This document shows, piece after piece, positions 5,843-14,034 of a stretch of DNA of 18,705 nucleotides (positions are counted from its first letter, which is position 1; each line of letters opens with the position of its first letter). The notes under the pieces are model-generated. The model did not search any database and had not been told where the DNA came from. It saw nothing but the letters and a program-made list of their open reading frames with translations. The position numbers were made by a program, and so were the translations under genes. Source of the DNA: Saprospiraceae bacterium (GTDB lineage: Bacteria > Bacteroidota > Bacteroidia > Chitinophagales > Saprospiraceae); assembly GCA_027031185.1 (NCBI GenBank), contig JALVEF010000009.1, positions 1-18,705 on the forward strand, given 5' to 3'.

Positions 5843-6856
5843 ATGAAGCAACTTTTCCTCGTGGCCGTGGGCCTGTTATTGTGGACCACAGCCTGTAAAA
5901 ACGAAAGCTCCACCGAACCGGCAAACAAACCGGTAACAACCGAAAAGCCCAAACCCCGAAAGACCGTCAAAGTACCCGCCTTTGATGTGGACGCCGCCTA
6001 TAACTTTATTAAGGAACAAGTGGACTTCGGACCTCGTGTCCCCGGCACACCACCTCATGAGAATATGCGTAAGTGGCTTGTGCGCTATTTCAAGGACTTG
6101 GGCTTTCGCGTCATTGAGCAAAATTTTGACGCCTACTTCCCCGACGGAAAAAAATACCGCGCCACCAACATCATCGCTTCTTACAATCCACAACACACAC
6201 ACCGCATTATGCTCGCGGCACATTGGGACACCAGATATATCGCGGATCAAGACCCCAAAGACAAAAGCCCCATTTTGGGGGCCGATGACGGAGGCTCCGG
6301 CGTGGGCATCTTGATGAGTATCGCCAAGACCCTCAAAGAACACCCGGCCGACATTGGCGTGGACTTCGTATTCTTTGATGCCGAAGATCAGGGAAAGCCC
6401 GAAGGCGGCAGCGACGACGATGGTACATCCTGGTGCCAAGGATCCCAGTATTGGGCTACCAACTTGCAGCCGCCCGGTTATCGGCCCCAATTCGGCGTCC
6501 TGCTCGACATGGTCGGCGCAAAAAATGCCCAATTCCAGGTGGACGAAGTCAGCAGCGCCTATGCGGGTGAATATGCCTCCAAGCTTTGGAACCTGGCCCG
6601 CAACATCGGTTACAGCCAGTACTTCCTGGACGGACAAGCCCCGGCTTTGATTGACGACCATCTCTTTGTCAACCGCATGGCGCGTATCCCTATGCTGAAC
6701 ATCATTAACCGCAAAAATATCAACGGAGAATACTTGTTCGGTGACCACTGGCATACACAAGCTGACAACCTGAAAGTCATTGACAAGCGAAGCCTGCGCG
6801 CCGTCGGACAAAGCCTGACGGCGATGATCTACCACGCATCCGCTGGCAATTTTTGA
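5843..6856 (+). CDS. M28-family lipoprotein, probable glutaminyl-peptide cyclotransferase
   Basis: From the ATG at 5843 the product has 337 residues and begins as a lipoprotein (MKQLFLVAVGLLLWTTAC, Cys18) followed by a Pro/Thr/Lys linker to about residue 45. The M28 fold is marked by AAHWDTR (H127, D129), LGADDGGSGVG (zinc Asp at 148/149), VFFDAEDQG (E181, D182), LLDMVGAKN (D222), a DDHLFV segment (271-276), and GDHWHTQADN (H304). DDHLFV...IPMLNII and WHT-ADN match glutaminyl cyclases better than aminopeptidases, and the aminopeptidase-type second-metal residues are not evident. These enzymes form pyroglutamate from N-terminal Gln; in Bacteroidota the enzyme acts in the envelope, where many exported proteins have Gln after signal cleavage. 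An upstream in-frame ATG at 5834 is possible, but 5843 gives the better signal peptide. A zinc aminopeptidase is the alternative. Confidence 0.8.
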   Translation: MKQLFLVAVGLLLWTTACKNESSTEPANKPVTTEKPKPRKTVKVPAFDVDAAYNFIKEQVDFGPRVPGTPPHENMRKWLVRYFKDLGFRVIEQNFDAYFPDGKKYRATNIIASYNPQHTHRIMLAAHWDTRYIADQDPKDKSPILGADDGGSGVGILMSIAKTLKEHPADIGVDFVFFDAEDQGKPEGGSDDDGTSWCQGSQYWATNLQPPGYRPQFGVLLDMVGAKNAQFQVDEVSSAYAGEYASKLWNLARNIGYSQYFLDGQAPALIDDHLFVNRMARIPMLNIINRKNINGEYLFGDHWHTQADNLKVIDKRSLRAVGQSLTAMIYHASAGNF

Positions 6857-6883
6857 CATATTGCGACCAAGCCCGTATCTTTT
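6852..6883 (+). promoter_or_regulatory. Bacteroidota-type promoter for the 2OG oxygenase gene
   Basis: TTTG (6852-6855), 20 nt, then TATCTTTT (6876-6883) matches the TTTG-N19-21-TAnnTTTG consensus except for the last base. The -33 element overlaps the TGA stop of the M28 gene. The start codon of the next gene is 48 nt downstream. Confidence 0.6.
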
Positions 6884-6931
6884 CAGCCCCAAAAGCCGGT
6901 CTTATCGCTTCAGTCACAAAACAGGCAGGCC

Positions 6932-7888
6932 ATGTATGACTTTACTTCCATTCCCAAAGTGGACCTCCGGCAATTTATTGCCGGCACATCCGAACAACAG
7001 CACCAATTCGTTCAGAACTTGGGCGATGCTTTCCGCCACGTGGGTTTTGTCATTGTGCGCAATCACGGCATTCCTCAGGACTTGGTAGAAGACTTTTACC
7101 GGGCATCTATGGAGTTCTTCTACCTGCCCGTAAAAACCAAAATGAAATACGAAATCCCCAACCTGGCCGGCCAGCGAGGCTATACCTCTTTTGGCCGTGA
7201 ACACGCCAAACATAGTCGAGTCGCCGACTTGAAGGAATTTTTTCAGTTCGGCCAGGAAATTGACGATGATGACCCCATCAAAGCCGAGTATCCGGACAAT
7301 GTCTTTGTAGAAGAAGTCCCACAATTCTTTCATTTGGGAATCAAGCTATACCGCGCCTTCGAACGCACAGGCGCGCACCTGCTCGAAGCCATCGCCTTAT
7401 ACCTGGATTTGCCCCAGGACTACTTTGCCCCTAAAATCCACCACGGCAACAGCATCCTGCGCTCCATTTATTATCCCCCCATCACCACTGAGCCGGCATC
7501 CGCCATCCGGGCCGAACAACACGAAGATATCAACTTGATCACGCTCTTGGTAGGCGCATCTGCCGGAGGTTTGCAAGTGCAAAATATGGCCGGTGAGTGG
7601 ATTGATGTCCTCCCCGACCATAACGAAATCTCCATCAATGTGGGAGACATGCTCCAGCGCCTGACCAACAATTATCTGAAATCCACCACGCACCGCGTCA
7701 TCAACCCGCCACGCGAACGGTGGCACGAAGAAAGGCTCTCTATCCCCTTCTTCCTCCACCCCCGCAGCGAAGTCCGGCTCGACTGCCTGCCAAATTGTGT
7801 CTCCGACAAACGCCCACTGGCCTATCCCCCCATCACCGCCGGCGAATATCTGGACGAACGCCTCCGTGAAATCGGCCTCAAAAAATAG
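6932..7888 (+). CDS. Isopenicillin-N-synthase-type 2-oxoglutarate/Fe(II) oxygenase
   Basis: The 318-residue protein has both parts of the family: an N-terminal DIOX_N region (about 5-110, with PKVDLRQF, VGFVIVRNHGIP and RGYTSFGRE) and the C-terminal double-stranded beta-helix. The iron triad is visible as HEDINLIT (H197, D199) and STTHRV (H254), with the 2-oxoglutarate-binding RLS (R268, S270). No signal peptide, so it is cytoplasmic. The family hydroxylates or desaturates small molecules and is widespread in bacteria; the substrate cannot be read from sequence. Neighbouring genes are not a biosynthetic cluster, so a stand-alone role is likely. Translation from the ATG at 6932 gives the usual family length. 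Confidence 0.88.
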   Translation: MYDFTSIPKVDLRQFIAGTSEQQHQFVQNLGDAFRHVGFVIVRNHGIPQDLVEDFYRASMEFFYLPVKTKMKYEIPNLAGQRGYTSFGREHAKHSRVADLKEFFQFGQEIDDDDPIKAEYPDNVFVEEVPQFFHLGIKLYRAFERTGAHLLEAIALYLDLPQDYFAPKIHHGNSILRSIYYPPITTEPASAIRAEQHEDINLITLLVGASAGGLQVQNMAGEWIDVLPDHNEISINVGDMLQRLTNNYLKSTTHRVINPPRERWHEERLSIPFFLHPRSEVRLDCLPNCVSDKRPLAYPPITAGEYLDERLREIGLKK

Positions 7889-7894
7889 TGCATC

Positions 7895-7927
7895 AAACCT
7901 ATAAGCTTTTGGAAACCTTATAGGTTT
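7895..7927 (+). terminator. 11-bp perfect stem-loop after the oxygenase gene
   Basis: Arms 7895-7905 (AAACCTATAAG) and 7917-7927 are exact complements with an 11-nt loop, six nucleotides after the stop codon. No U-tract follows. The right arm directly abuts the repeat half-copy at 7928. Confidence 0.5.
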
Positions 7928-7947
7928 GTAACTGTTTAGGTGCTCCT
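7928..7947 (+). repeat. Intergenic palindromic repeat, copy 4 (left half only)
   Basis: The 20 nt GTAACTGTTTAGGTGCTCCT equal the left arm of copy 1 (first 19-20 nt identical), but no right arm follows. The sequence instead runs, after a few bases, into a 16-nt word shared with the second repeat family (see 7962-7977). Confidence 0.85.
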
Positions 7948-7961
7948 TCTGTTCTATCGCT

Positions 7962-7977
7962 TCCCGCACTTACTTGC
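7962..7977 (+). repeat. Half-copy of the second repeat family
   Basis: TCCCGCACTTACTTGC is identical to the right arm (read on the minus strand) of the 115-bp inverted-repeat element at 17929-18043, and differs by one base in the core from its left arm. It lies just after the truncated copy 4. Confidence 0.6.
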
Positions 7978-8069
7978 TTTGCCGAAAAGCATTCTTCCTC
8001 TACGACAGGGGCCCGCTCCCGCCAGACCCTAATTCGCACAAACTTCGTACTTTCACACACAAAAAGAGG

Positions 8070-10517
8070 ATGAAAAACGCTTTGACTTGGGCGACTGCCG
8101 TACTGCTTTGGATCGCACCCGGCCGGGCTTTGCGCGCACAAGCATTGACTCAGACCGTTCGCGGAACCGTGATAGAAAAGGAGAGCGGCCTCCCACTCAT
8201 CGGAGTCTCCATACAGGCCTTTCCCGCACATGGTGATGTACTGGGTACCACAACAGATGAGAACGGCACCTTCCGCATCGAAGGCATCCCGACCGGCAGG
8301 CTCCGCCTGGAATGCTCCTACATCGGATACGAACCCGTCAGTATGACAAATATCATTGTCACATCCGGCAAGGAAGTCGTCCTGGCCATCCAAATGGAAG
8401 AGACCGCTATCCAAATTGAAACCGTAAATGTCAAGGCTCATCGCAAGGGCCAAGCCATCAACGAAATGGCCACCGTCTCCACCCGCCAATTTACTGTCGA
8501 AGAGACCGACCGCTATGCCGGCTCCCGCGGAGACCCCGGCCGGATGGCCTCCAACTTCGCCGGCGTACAAGGCGCCGATGACAGCCGCAATGACATCATC
8601 ATCCGCGGCAATTCGCCCGCCGGCGTCCTGTGGCGACTCAATGGTATCAACATCCCCAATCCCAACCACTTCGCCATCCCCGGCACATCCGGCGGCCCCG
8701 CAGCCATCCTAAACAACAAGTACCTGGGCAATTCCGACTTCTTCACCGGAGCCTTCCCCGCCGAATATGCCAACAGCATCGCCGGTGTATTCGACTTGCG
8801 AATGCGCAATGGCAACAACGAACACTATGAATATTCCGCCCAACTCGGCTTCCTGGGTACCGAACTCTTCGCCGAAGGACCTGTCTCCCGAAGCCGGCGC
8901 TCATCGTTTATTGCATCTTACCGCTATTCTACGCTCCAATTGTTCAGCGGGCTCCATATCAATGTCGGCACCAACGCCACACCCAAATACCAAGACGGCG
9001 CTTTCCGCCTGCACTTTCCCATGACGGGCAACGCCGCCCTGGATATCTGGGGCGTGGGAGGCATCAGCAGTATTGACATCATTCTGTCCGATCAGGAAAA
9101 ACCCGACCCATCCACCTTGCTCTATGGCGACAACGATCGAGACCAGCTGTTCGGCTCACGAATGGGAGTCGCCGGCGTCACCTATACCAAATCGTTTCCT
9201 CACAACTTACTGCTCAAATGGTCCGCCGGGGCCACCCACCAGCGCGTCATCGCCACACATCATGTATTCCAGCGACACGTCAACCAGGACGGTTACTTTG
9301 TTCTCGACACGTTGATAAACAACCTCAACTACAGCTTTATGACCAACAAACTGGTCTCCCACATCGGATTCAACAAAAAATTCTCCCGCAAAAGCGTGCT
9401 AAAGTTCGGTCTCTACACCGAATACTATTTCCTCAATTACCTGGACAGCGTCCGCACCCATCATTTTGACTCACTGGGTGTCCTGCACATGGAAGACTGG
9501 CGCAAACGCTGGGACGCCCGCGACCGCGCCCCCTTGCTGCAACCTTTTGCGCAATACAAGCACAAATTCAACAATCGCCTCAGCCTCGTCGCCGGCGTGA
9601 CCGCGCTGTATTTCGGTATCAATGACCGCTCATTCTCCCCCTTTGAGCCCCGGCTCGGCCTGACCTACCGCCTGACGCCCAAAGACAAACTGGCCCTCGG
9701 CCTCGGCTATCACTCGCAAATACAAAGTCCGTACCTATACTACTTCGGCGACAAAACCGACGCCCGGGGCATCCCCATTGAAGAGAATCTTTCCATGGGA
9801 CTCACAAAAAGCCTGCATGCCGTTATGACCTTCGACAAGGTCATAACGGACAACGTCCACATGCGCCTGGAGACCTATTACCAACGACTTTCCCAGGTCC
9901 CCGTCAAGCCCTTTCCGTCGTCCTTTTCGATGATCAATGCCGGATCCGGCTTCTCAAGACTATTCCCCGATACCACCCTGGTCAACAAAGGCATCGGCAG
10001 AAATTACGGCATCGAATTGACCGTCGAACATTCCTTTGCCCGCGGCTATTACTACCTGCTCACTACGTCCCTGTACGACTCCAAATACAAAGGCTCCGAC
10101 CACGTATGGCGCAACACGACCTTCAACGGCCAATATGCCCTCAACGCTCTGGTATCAAAAGAATTCACCCTCGGCAACAGCAGCCTGGACATCGGCAGCA
10201 AGCTGACCTACGCCGGCGGACGATGGTACGGCTACCCGGACACCGTCCAATCCAATCTCAACCAAACCGTCGTATTCGTGGACCAAAGCTTCAACACCCG
10301 CAAGTTTCGCGACTACTTCAGGCTGGATCTCAAAATCAATTACAAATGGAACCGCCCACGGGTCACCCATGAATTTGCCCTGGACATTGTCAATATCCTC
10401 GGCACCAAAAACATCCTGAAACTCAGCTGGGCGCCCGACCACCCGAGCGGCAACCCCATCCAGGAAGAATACCAACTGGGCCTGCTCCCCATTTTCTATT
10501 ACAAAATTGACTGGTGA
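8070..10517 (+). CDS. TonB-dependent receptor with CarboxypepD_reg-like N-terminal domain
   Basis: From the ATG at 8070 (preceded by AAAAAGAGG) the product is 815 residues with a signal peptide ending around LRAQA. Residues about 27-115 form a carboxypeptidase-regulatory-like domain (TVRGTVIEKESGLPLIGVSI, TTDENGTFRIEGIPTGRLRL). The plug follows (about 140-265: DPGRMASNFAGVQGADDSRNDIIIRG, LNGINIPNPNHF, EYANSIAGVFDLRMRNGN), then the beta-barrel to a terminal Trp (FYYKIDW). It imports ligands across the outer membrane with TonB energy; the substrate is unknown, and no SusD partner is next to it, so it is not a SusC/D pair. An in-frame upstream ATG at 7974 would put 32 polar residues before the signal peptide and is rejected. 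It is flanked by repeat copies 4 and 5. Confidence 0.88.
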   Translation: MKNALTWATAVLLWIAPGRALRAQALTQTVRGTVIEKESGLPLIGVSIQAFPAHGDVLGTTTDENGTFRIEGIPTGRLRLECSYIGYEPVSMTNIIVTSGKEVVLAIQMEETAIQIETVNVKAHRKGQAINEMATVSTRQFTVEETDRYAGSRGDPGRMASNFAGVQGADDSRNDIIIRGNSPAGVLWRLNGINIPNPNHFAIPGTSGGPAAILNNKYLGNSDFFTGAFPAEYANSIAGVFDLRMRNGNNEHYEYSAQLGFLGTELFAEGPVSRSRRSSFIASYRYSTLQLFSGLHINVGTNATPKYQDGAFRLHFPMTGNAALDIWGVGGISSIDIILSDQEKPDPSTLLYGDNDRDQLFGSRMGVAGVTYTKSFPHNLLLKWSAGATHQRVIATHHVFQRHVNQDGYFVLDTLINNLNYSFMTNKLVSHIGFNKKFSRKSVLKFGLYTEYYFLNYLDSVRTHHFDSLGVLHMEDWRKRWDARDRAPLLQPFAQYKHKFNNRLSLVAGVTALYFGINDRSFSPFEPRLGLTYRLTPKDKLALGLGYHSQIQSPYLYYFGDKTDARGIPIEENLSMGLTKSLHAVMTFDKVITDNVHMRLETYYQRLSQVPVKPFPSSFSMINAGSGFSRLFPDTTLVNKGIGRNYGIELTVEHSFARGYYYLLTTSLYDSKYKGSDHVWRNTTFNGQYALNALVSKEFTLGNSSLDIGSKLTYAGGRWYGYPDTVQSNLNQTVVFVDQSFNTRKFRDYFRLDLKINYKWNRPRVTHEFALDIVNILGTKNILKLSWAPDHPSGNPIQEEYQLGLLPIFYYKIDW

Positions 10518-10544
10518 CCGCCGCGCCCGTCGAAAGAAAAGTTT

Positions 10545-10563
10545 ATCGGCTTTTCAAGCCGAT
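10545..10563. terminator. Small stem-loop after the TonB receptor gene
   Basis: ATCGGCTT and AAGCCGAT pair perfectly (8 bp) around a 3-nt loop, 27 nt after the stop codon. No U-tract, so only a weak terminator candidate. Confidence 0.3.
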
Positions 10564-10643
10564 GCGGTGCACAGACGAGGTAGTCCCGGGTGACCTGTCC
10601 ATGATAACACACTCGGGCGGCCTGCGCATCAGGTAACTTGTTC

Positions 10644-10720
10644 GTAACTGTTCAGGCGCTCCCGTTTTTAGGGGAAAATAGGCATTTCAGCACAAAAACA
10701 GCGGGAACCTAAACAATTAC
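10644..10720 (+). repeat. Intergenic palindromic repeat, copy 5 (full, enlarged loop)
   Basis: The left arm begins GTAACTGTTCAGGCGCTCCC and the right arm ends GCGGGAACCTAAACAATTAC. The loop is about 20 nt longer than in copies 1-3, giving 77 bp. It lies between the converging ends of the TonB receptor gene and the minus-strand peroxidase gene, ending 8 nt from the latter's stop codon. Confidence 0.85.
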
Positions 10721-10728
10721 CGCATCAT

Positions 10729-12654
10729 TCACTCCACCAACAACTTCTGCGTCGTCCGGCTGCCCGCACTCATTACATCCACCAGATATACGCCTTTGGG
10801 CAGCTGCCCGGTCGGAATATGAAAAATATTGCGGCCCCTGTCCAGGTGCATCGCCCGGGCGTACCACCGGCGCCCGCTTATATCCGTCAGGACCAGCTCA
10901 CCGTCTGCCTGCACAGGCGAAGACACCACGACGGCCACCGCATCTCCCGCCGGCACCGGATTGGGCACGACCACAGACGCCAGCCTGTCCTCCGGCATGG
11001 AAACCTGTTCCATGACAATTTCGTCGCGCGGCATATAATAAAAGACAGCATGTTGCAAGTGCTTGACATGTGTATTGCGACGGACGATATCCGACAGCGC
11101 GGTCTGCTGTATCCGGCGGATTTCAGACTGCGACAATTCCGGGTCATTGAGATAATAGAAACGATCGCCGTCGCGCAGCCGCCTAAATTGCGTAAACAGG
11201 GTTTTGTGCATGGTCTCTCCCATCAACTTGCCGGGCAAGGGATCTTCGAGCAGCATGCCGACCCAGACATCTATGTTATTGACGTCATCGTACACCGACT
11301 GTATCTCGGCCAGCTTGTCCGCATCGGCGGTGATTTGGTCAATGGAAGTGTATGGCGTCAGCCCGAAGGCCAGCCGGACCGAATTGAAATCCGGAATGCC
11401 GCGCTCCCGACCGCGGAAAATATTGATCGCCGCCAGGTCCAAACCGCCTTGACCCGGCGCTCCGAACAGCCGGTTGCGAAGGTCATCTACTAGCTTGGCA
11501 TCGAATGCTTGTTGATGGTGCGCGGCCATCCCGCGCACAATTGGATCCAGGCCTGCTTCGGCCAATAGCCGGTGCGACTGAAAGTAAGCATCCTTTAGCC
11601 GGATATTCCCCTGCGGTATCGTGTCACCCCGTTCATCCAACCGCCAAAATTCCTGGCCGACAAGCGAATGTCCGATACGAAACGATGCCACCGAAAACAG
11701 ATTGGAGATATTGGGGGTGACATAAGGATTATAGCCACCATACGCCGGCAGGTGGATACCCACGGATGGCAGCCACTCATCAAAAGTAATGTGCTGCATC
11801 AGCGCGATAACCAACCGCCGCGCCTTCTGGAAGACCCGTTCGTCTGACCATTGCGGGTACTCAGCCGACAATGAATCCGCCAGACGATTATGTTCGCGAA
11901 GCCATATCGTTTGGAGTACCGTCAGCAATATGTTCTCGTTGGCTCGCACATCACCGGCCACAAAATACTTGTGCGGGCCCGGCGCTGCGCTGACAAAAGC
12001 CATCGCCGGCGCATCCGGATCAATGGGCGCGTCATATTCTCCCGTCAGTGTATTGTACGGGAGTAGATCGCCCGCCGATGTCCGCAAACGCCCGCCCTCG
12101 AAACTGCGCAACCACTGGGCACGGGATTCCATCGAACCGTATAAAAAGGAGGCATCCACCCAATGCGTGATCTCATTCAGATAGCGTCGCGGGTTGTCTG
12201 GTGACGTACCGCTCGTAGGATCGGAGCGCGTCCGGAACACCGGAATGTAGGCCGTCCCCGTGCATTGCGGGTCAAAATACGGGTCACAGGCCGGGATCGG
12301 TATCTGCGCCGGCTGGCTCGCATCATCGCTCACCAGTATCACATCGTGATCTATCAACTGACCGAAAGCCCAGCAAAATTCGCTCATATTGAGCGGGTCG
12401 GCCAGGTCACGGCCATCCTGCGCAAAAATGCCATTGCTCACCACGCGCGGCGACGGCCGGTCTGCTCCCGCCGGCGCGCCCACACTGTCCGCAAAGTCCA
12501 GACCCGAGGGAATCGACAGGGGAGACAGTCGGGCTCCCCAGTCGGGATGCTCGATATTATTGTGGCTGCCGTCTATCGTTCTGACTTCCTGACCGGCCAC
12601 CGGCCCGTACATGACCAGCAGCAAAAAGATGAGTAGTGCGTATGCTTTGTTCAT
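10729..12654 (-). CDS. Secreted animal-haem-type peroxidase with T9SS C-terminal sorting domain
   Basis: The 641-residue product has a signal peptide (about 1-21, ending VAGQ) and an animal haem peroxidase domain (about 25-545). Visible residues are the distal His in FGQLIDHDV (H103, with Ca-ligand D104), the Ca-loop-like THWVDASFLYGS (163-174), the catalytic Arg/Glu in VRANENILL (R237, E240) with REHNRLA, the proximal His in FRIGHSLV (H329), and RGRERGIPDFN (414-424). Residues about 560-641 form a type A T9SS sorting domain: VVPNPVPAGD, ISGRRWY, GRNIFHIPTGQLPKGVYLV and QKLLVE at the end. The protein should therefore cross the outer membrane by T9SS and be released or attached at the surface. 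It would oxidise halides or organic substrates with H2O2 (family knowledge; substrate unknown). It is transcribed opposite to its neighbours, with a TAnnTTTG box upstream. Confidence 0.92.
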   Translation of the reverse strand: MNKAYALLIFLLLVMYGPVAGQEVRTIDGSHNNIEHPDWGARLSPLSIPSGLDFADSVGAPAGADRPSPRVVSNGIFAQDGRDLADPLNMSEFCWAFGQLIDHDVILVSDDASQPAQIPIPACDPYFDPQCTGTAYIPVFRTRSDPTSGTSPDNPRRYLNEITHWVDASFLYGSMESRAQWLRSFEGGRLRTSAGDLLPYNTLTGEYDAPIDPDAPAMAFVSAAPGPHKYFVAGDVRANENILLTVLQTIWLREHNRLADSLSAEYPQWSDERVFQKARRLVIALMQHITFDEWLPSVGIHLPAYGGYNPYVTPNISNLFSVASFRIGHSLVGQEFWRLDERGDTIPQGNIRLKDAYFQSHRLLAEAGLDPIVRGMAAHHQQAFDAKLVDDLRNRLFGAPGQGGLDLAAINIFRGRERGIPDFNSVRLAFGLTPYTSIDQITADADKLAEIQSVYDDVNNIDVWVGMLLEDPLPGKLMGETMHKTLFTQFRRLRDGDRFYYLNDPELSQSEIRRIQQTALSDIVRRNTHVKHLQHAVFYYMPRDEIVMEQVSMPEDRLASVVVPNPVPAGDAVAVVVSSPVQADGELVLTDISGRRWYARAMHLDRGRNIFHIPTGQLPKGVYLVDVMSAGSRTTQKLLVE

Positions 12655-12682
12655 GGGGCATTCGATTGGTTATTACACCAGC

Positions 12683-12690
12683 CAAATTTA
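12683..12690 (-). promoter_or_regulatory. -7 box upstream of the peroxidase gene
   Basis: On the minus strand 12690-12683 reads TAAATTTG, an exact TAnnTTTG match 28 nt before the ATG. No TTTG is seen at the expected -33 spacing; that position falls within the hairpin at 12698-12735. Confidence 0.45.
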
Positions 12691-12697
12691 GCCCCCG

Positions 12698-12735
12698 GCC
12701 CGAAAAACTGTCGCTATTGCGACAGTTTTTCGGGC
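12698..12735. promoter_or_regulatory. 17-bp perfect hairpin between divergent genes
   Basis: Arms 12698-12714 (GCCCGAAAAACTGTCGC) and 12719-12735 are perfect complements around TATT. It lies between the divergent starts of the peroxidase and thioredoxin-like genes and covers the -33 region of the proposed peroxidase promoter. An operator, a cruciform or a short attenuator are all possible; the sequence alone does not decide. Confidence 0.5.
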
Positions 12736-12861
12736 ATTTGGTGACGAAAATCATCTTTTTGCGCCGCTAATCCCCGTTTTGAAATGATAGCGCCTGCCCG
12801 GCACCCCCCACCCGTTGGCAACAAAATCACCGGAAAATCGGTTAGTAGGCATAGCAAAGCA

Positions 12862-14034
12862 ATGAAGATGAAGAGAGCGTGGTTGTGGATACTGGTGGTG
12901 TGGATACCGACAATGCAAATGTCTGCCCAGGGCATTGAGTTCTTTCACGGACCGTGGAAAGATGCACTTACCAAAGCAAAAGAAACGGGGAAACTCATCT
13001 TTGTGGATGCAAACACGAGTTGGTGCGGCCCTTGTCGTGCCATGGCCAACCGGGTCTTCCCCGATCCGGCCGTGGGTGCCTTCTTCAACGAACACTTTAT
13101 CAATCTCAAAATAGACATGGAAAAAGGGGACGCCGATTTTCGGAGCAAGTACCCGGTACACGCCTATCCGACCCTGTTTTTCATTGACGAGACAGGCGCC
13201 ATTGTCAAGCGCGCCAAAGGTTACCACAATCCCGAACGCCTGTTGAAATTGGCGCGGCAGGCGCTGGCCATTTACGACAATATTGACGCCATGGACGACC
13301 TCTTTGCCAAAGGCAAAAAAGACGCTGCCTTCCTGCGCAAATACGTCAAGGCCCTGCGCAATGCCGGCAAGCCTTCTGCCAAGGTGGTCAATGAATACCT
13401 GCGCACCCAAAAAGACCTGACCACAAAGGAGAATCTCCTCTTTATTTTCAATGCCGTCACCGCTGCCGATTCCAAGGTCTTTGACCTCCTGATACGCTAC
13501 CGCGATAAAATCGAAAAACTAAAATCCAAAGAAGAAGTAAACCAAGTCATTGAAAAGGCTTGCAGACAAACCGTAAAAACCGCCATCGAATTTCAGGACG
13601 AATCGCTTTTGTCTCAGGCCAAGCAAATCATGAAAGCGCAATATCCCGCGAAGGCCGCCGCATTTGGTCTGGAAGCTGATTTGACCTACTACGCCGCAGT
13701 CAAAGATGCGGACAAATACCTCAAAGCGGCGAAACGATACGCCAAAGCGGTCCGCCGCGACCCGGAGCAGCTCCACAGTTTGGCGTTCCGCGCCTGGAAG
13801 GCCTTCCCCCGTCACGCCGGCGTCCTGGAGCTGGCGGAATCCTGCGCCTCCAAAGCCGCCAAAAAAAGCAAGGACTGGGAAGCCTATTTTACGCTGGCCC
13901 AAATACTGGCTCAAAACCACAAGATCAAGGAAGCCCGGCAAGCCGGGGAAAAAGCGCTCCATCTGGCATCCGAAGCTAAGGTATCTACCTCGGCCATCCA
14001 CCGCTTTTTGCAGACACTCAGTCACCGGCTATGA
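12862..14034 (+). CDS. Periplasmic thioredoxin-fold protein with helical C-terminal half
   Basis: From the ATG at 12862 (or 12868) the product has 390 residues and starts with a signal peptide (KRAWLWILVVWIPTMQMSAQ). Residues about 25-130 form a thioredoxin domain of the thioredoxin_7 type: VDANTSWCGPCRAMANRVF with the redox pair C55-C58, and the cis-proline segment YPTLFFID (Pro103). The remaining 250 residues are helix-rich, Lys/Ala-rich and look like degenerate TPR units (e.g. YYAAVKDADKYLKAAKRYAK, AYFTLAQILAQNHKIKEARQ). It is probably a periplasmic thiol reductase or disulfide-handling protein with a partner-binding half. An upstream in-frame ATG at 12784 precedes a non-signal stretch and is rejected. 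Its stop overlaps the ATG of the MATE gene (ATGA), so the two are co-translated. Confidence 0.82.
   Translation: MKMKRAWLWILVVWIPTMQMSAQGIEFFHGPWKDALTKAKETGKLIFVDANTSWCGPCRAMANRVFPDPAVGAFFNEHFINLKIDMEKGDADFRSKYPVHAYPTLFFIDETGAIVKRAKGYHNPERLLKLARQALAIYDNIDAMDDLFAKGKKDAAFLRKYVKALRNAGKPSAKVVNEYLRTQKDLTTKENLLFIFNAVTAADSKVFDLLIRYRDKIEKLKSKEEVNQVIEKACRQTVKTAIEFQDESLLSQAKQIMKAQYPAKAAAFGLEADLTYYAAVKDADKYLKAAKRYAKAVRRDPEQLHSLAFRAWKAFPRHAGVLELAESCASKAAKKSKDWEAYFTLAQILAQNHKIKEARQAGEKALHLASEAKVSTSAIHRFLQTLSHRL

Noticed and set aside
5843..6856. Reading the M28 protein as a classical zinc aminopeptidase
   Set aside because: The DDHLFV...WHTQADN arrangement and single-zinc pattern fit glutaminyl cyclases better; kept only as an alternative.
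5876..6892. 338-codon open frame on the minus strand
   Set aside because: It is the antisense shadow of the M28-family gene, whose protein has full family motifs; the antisense product has none.
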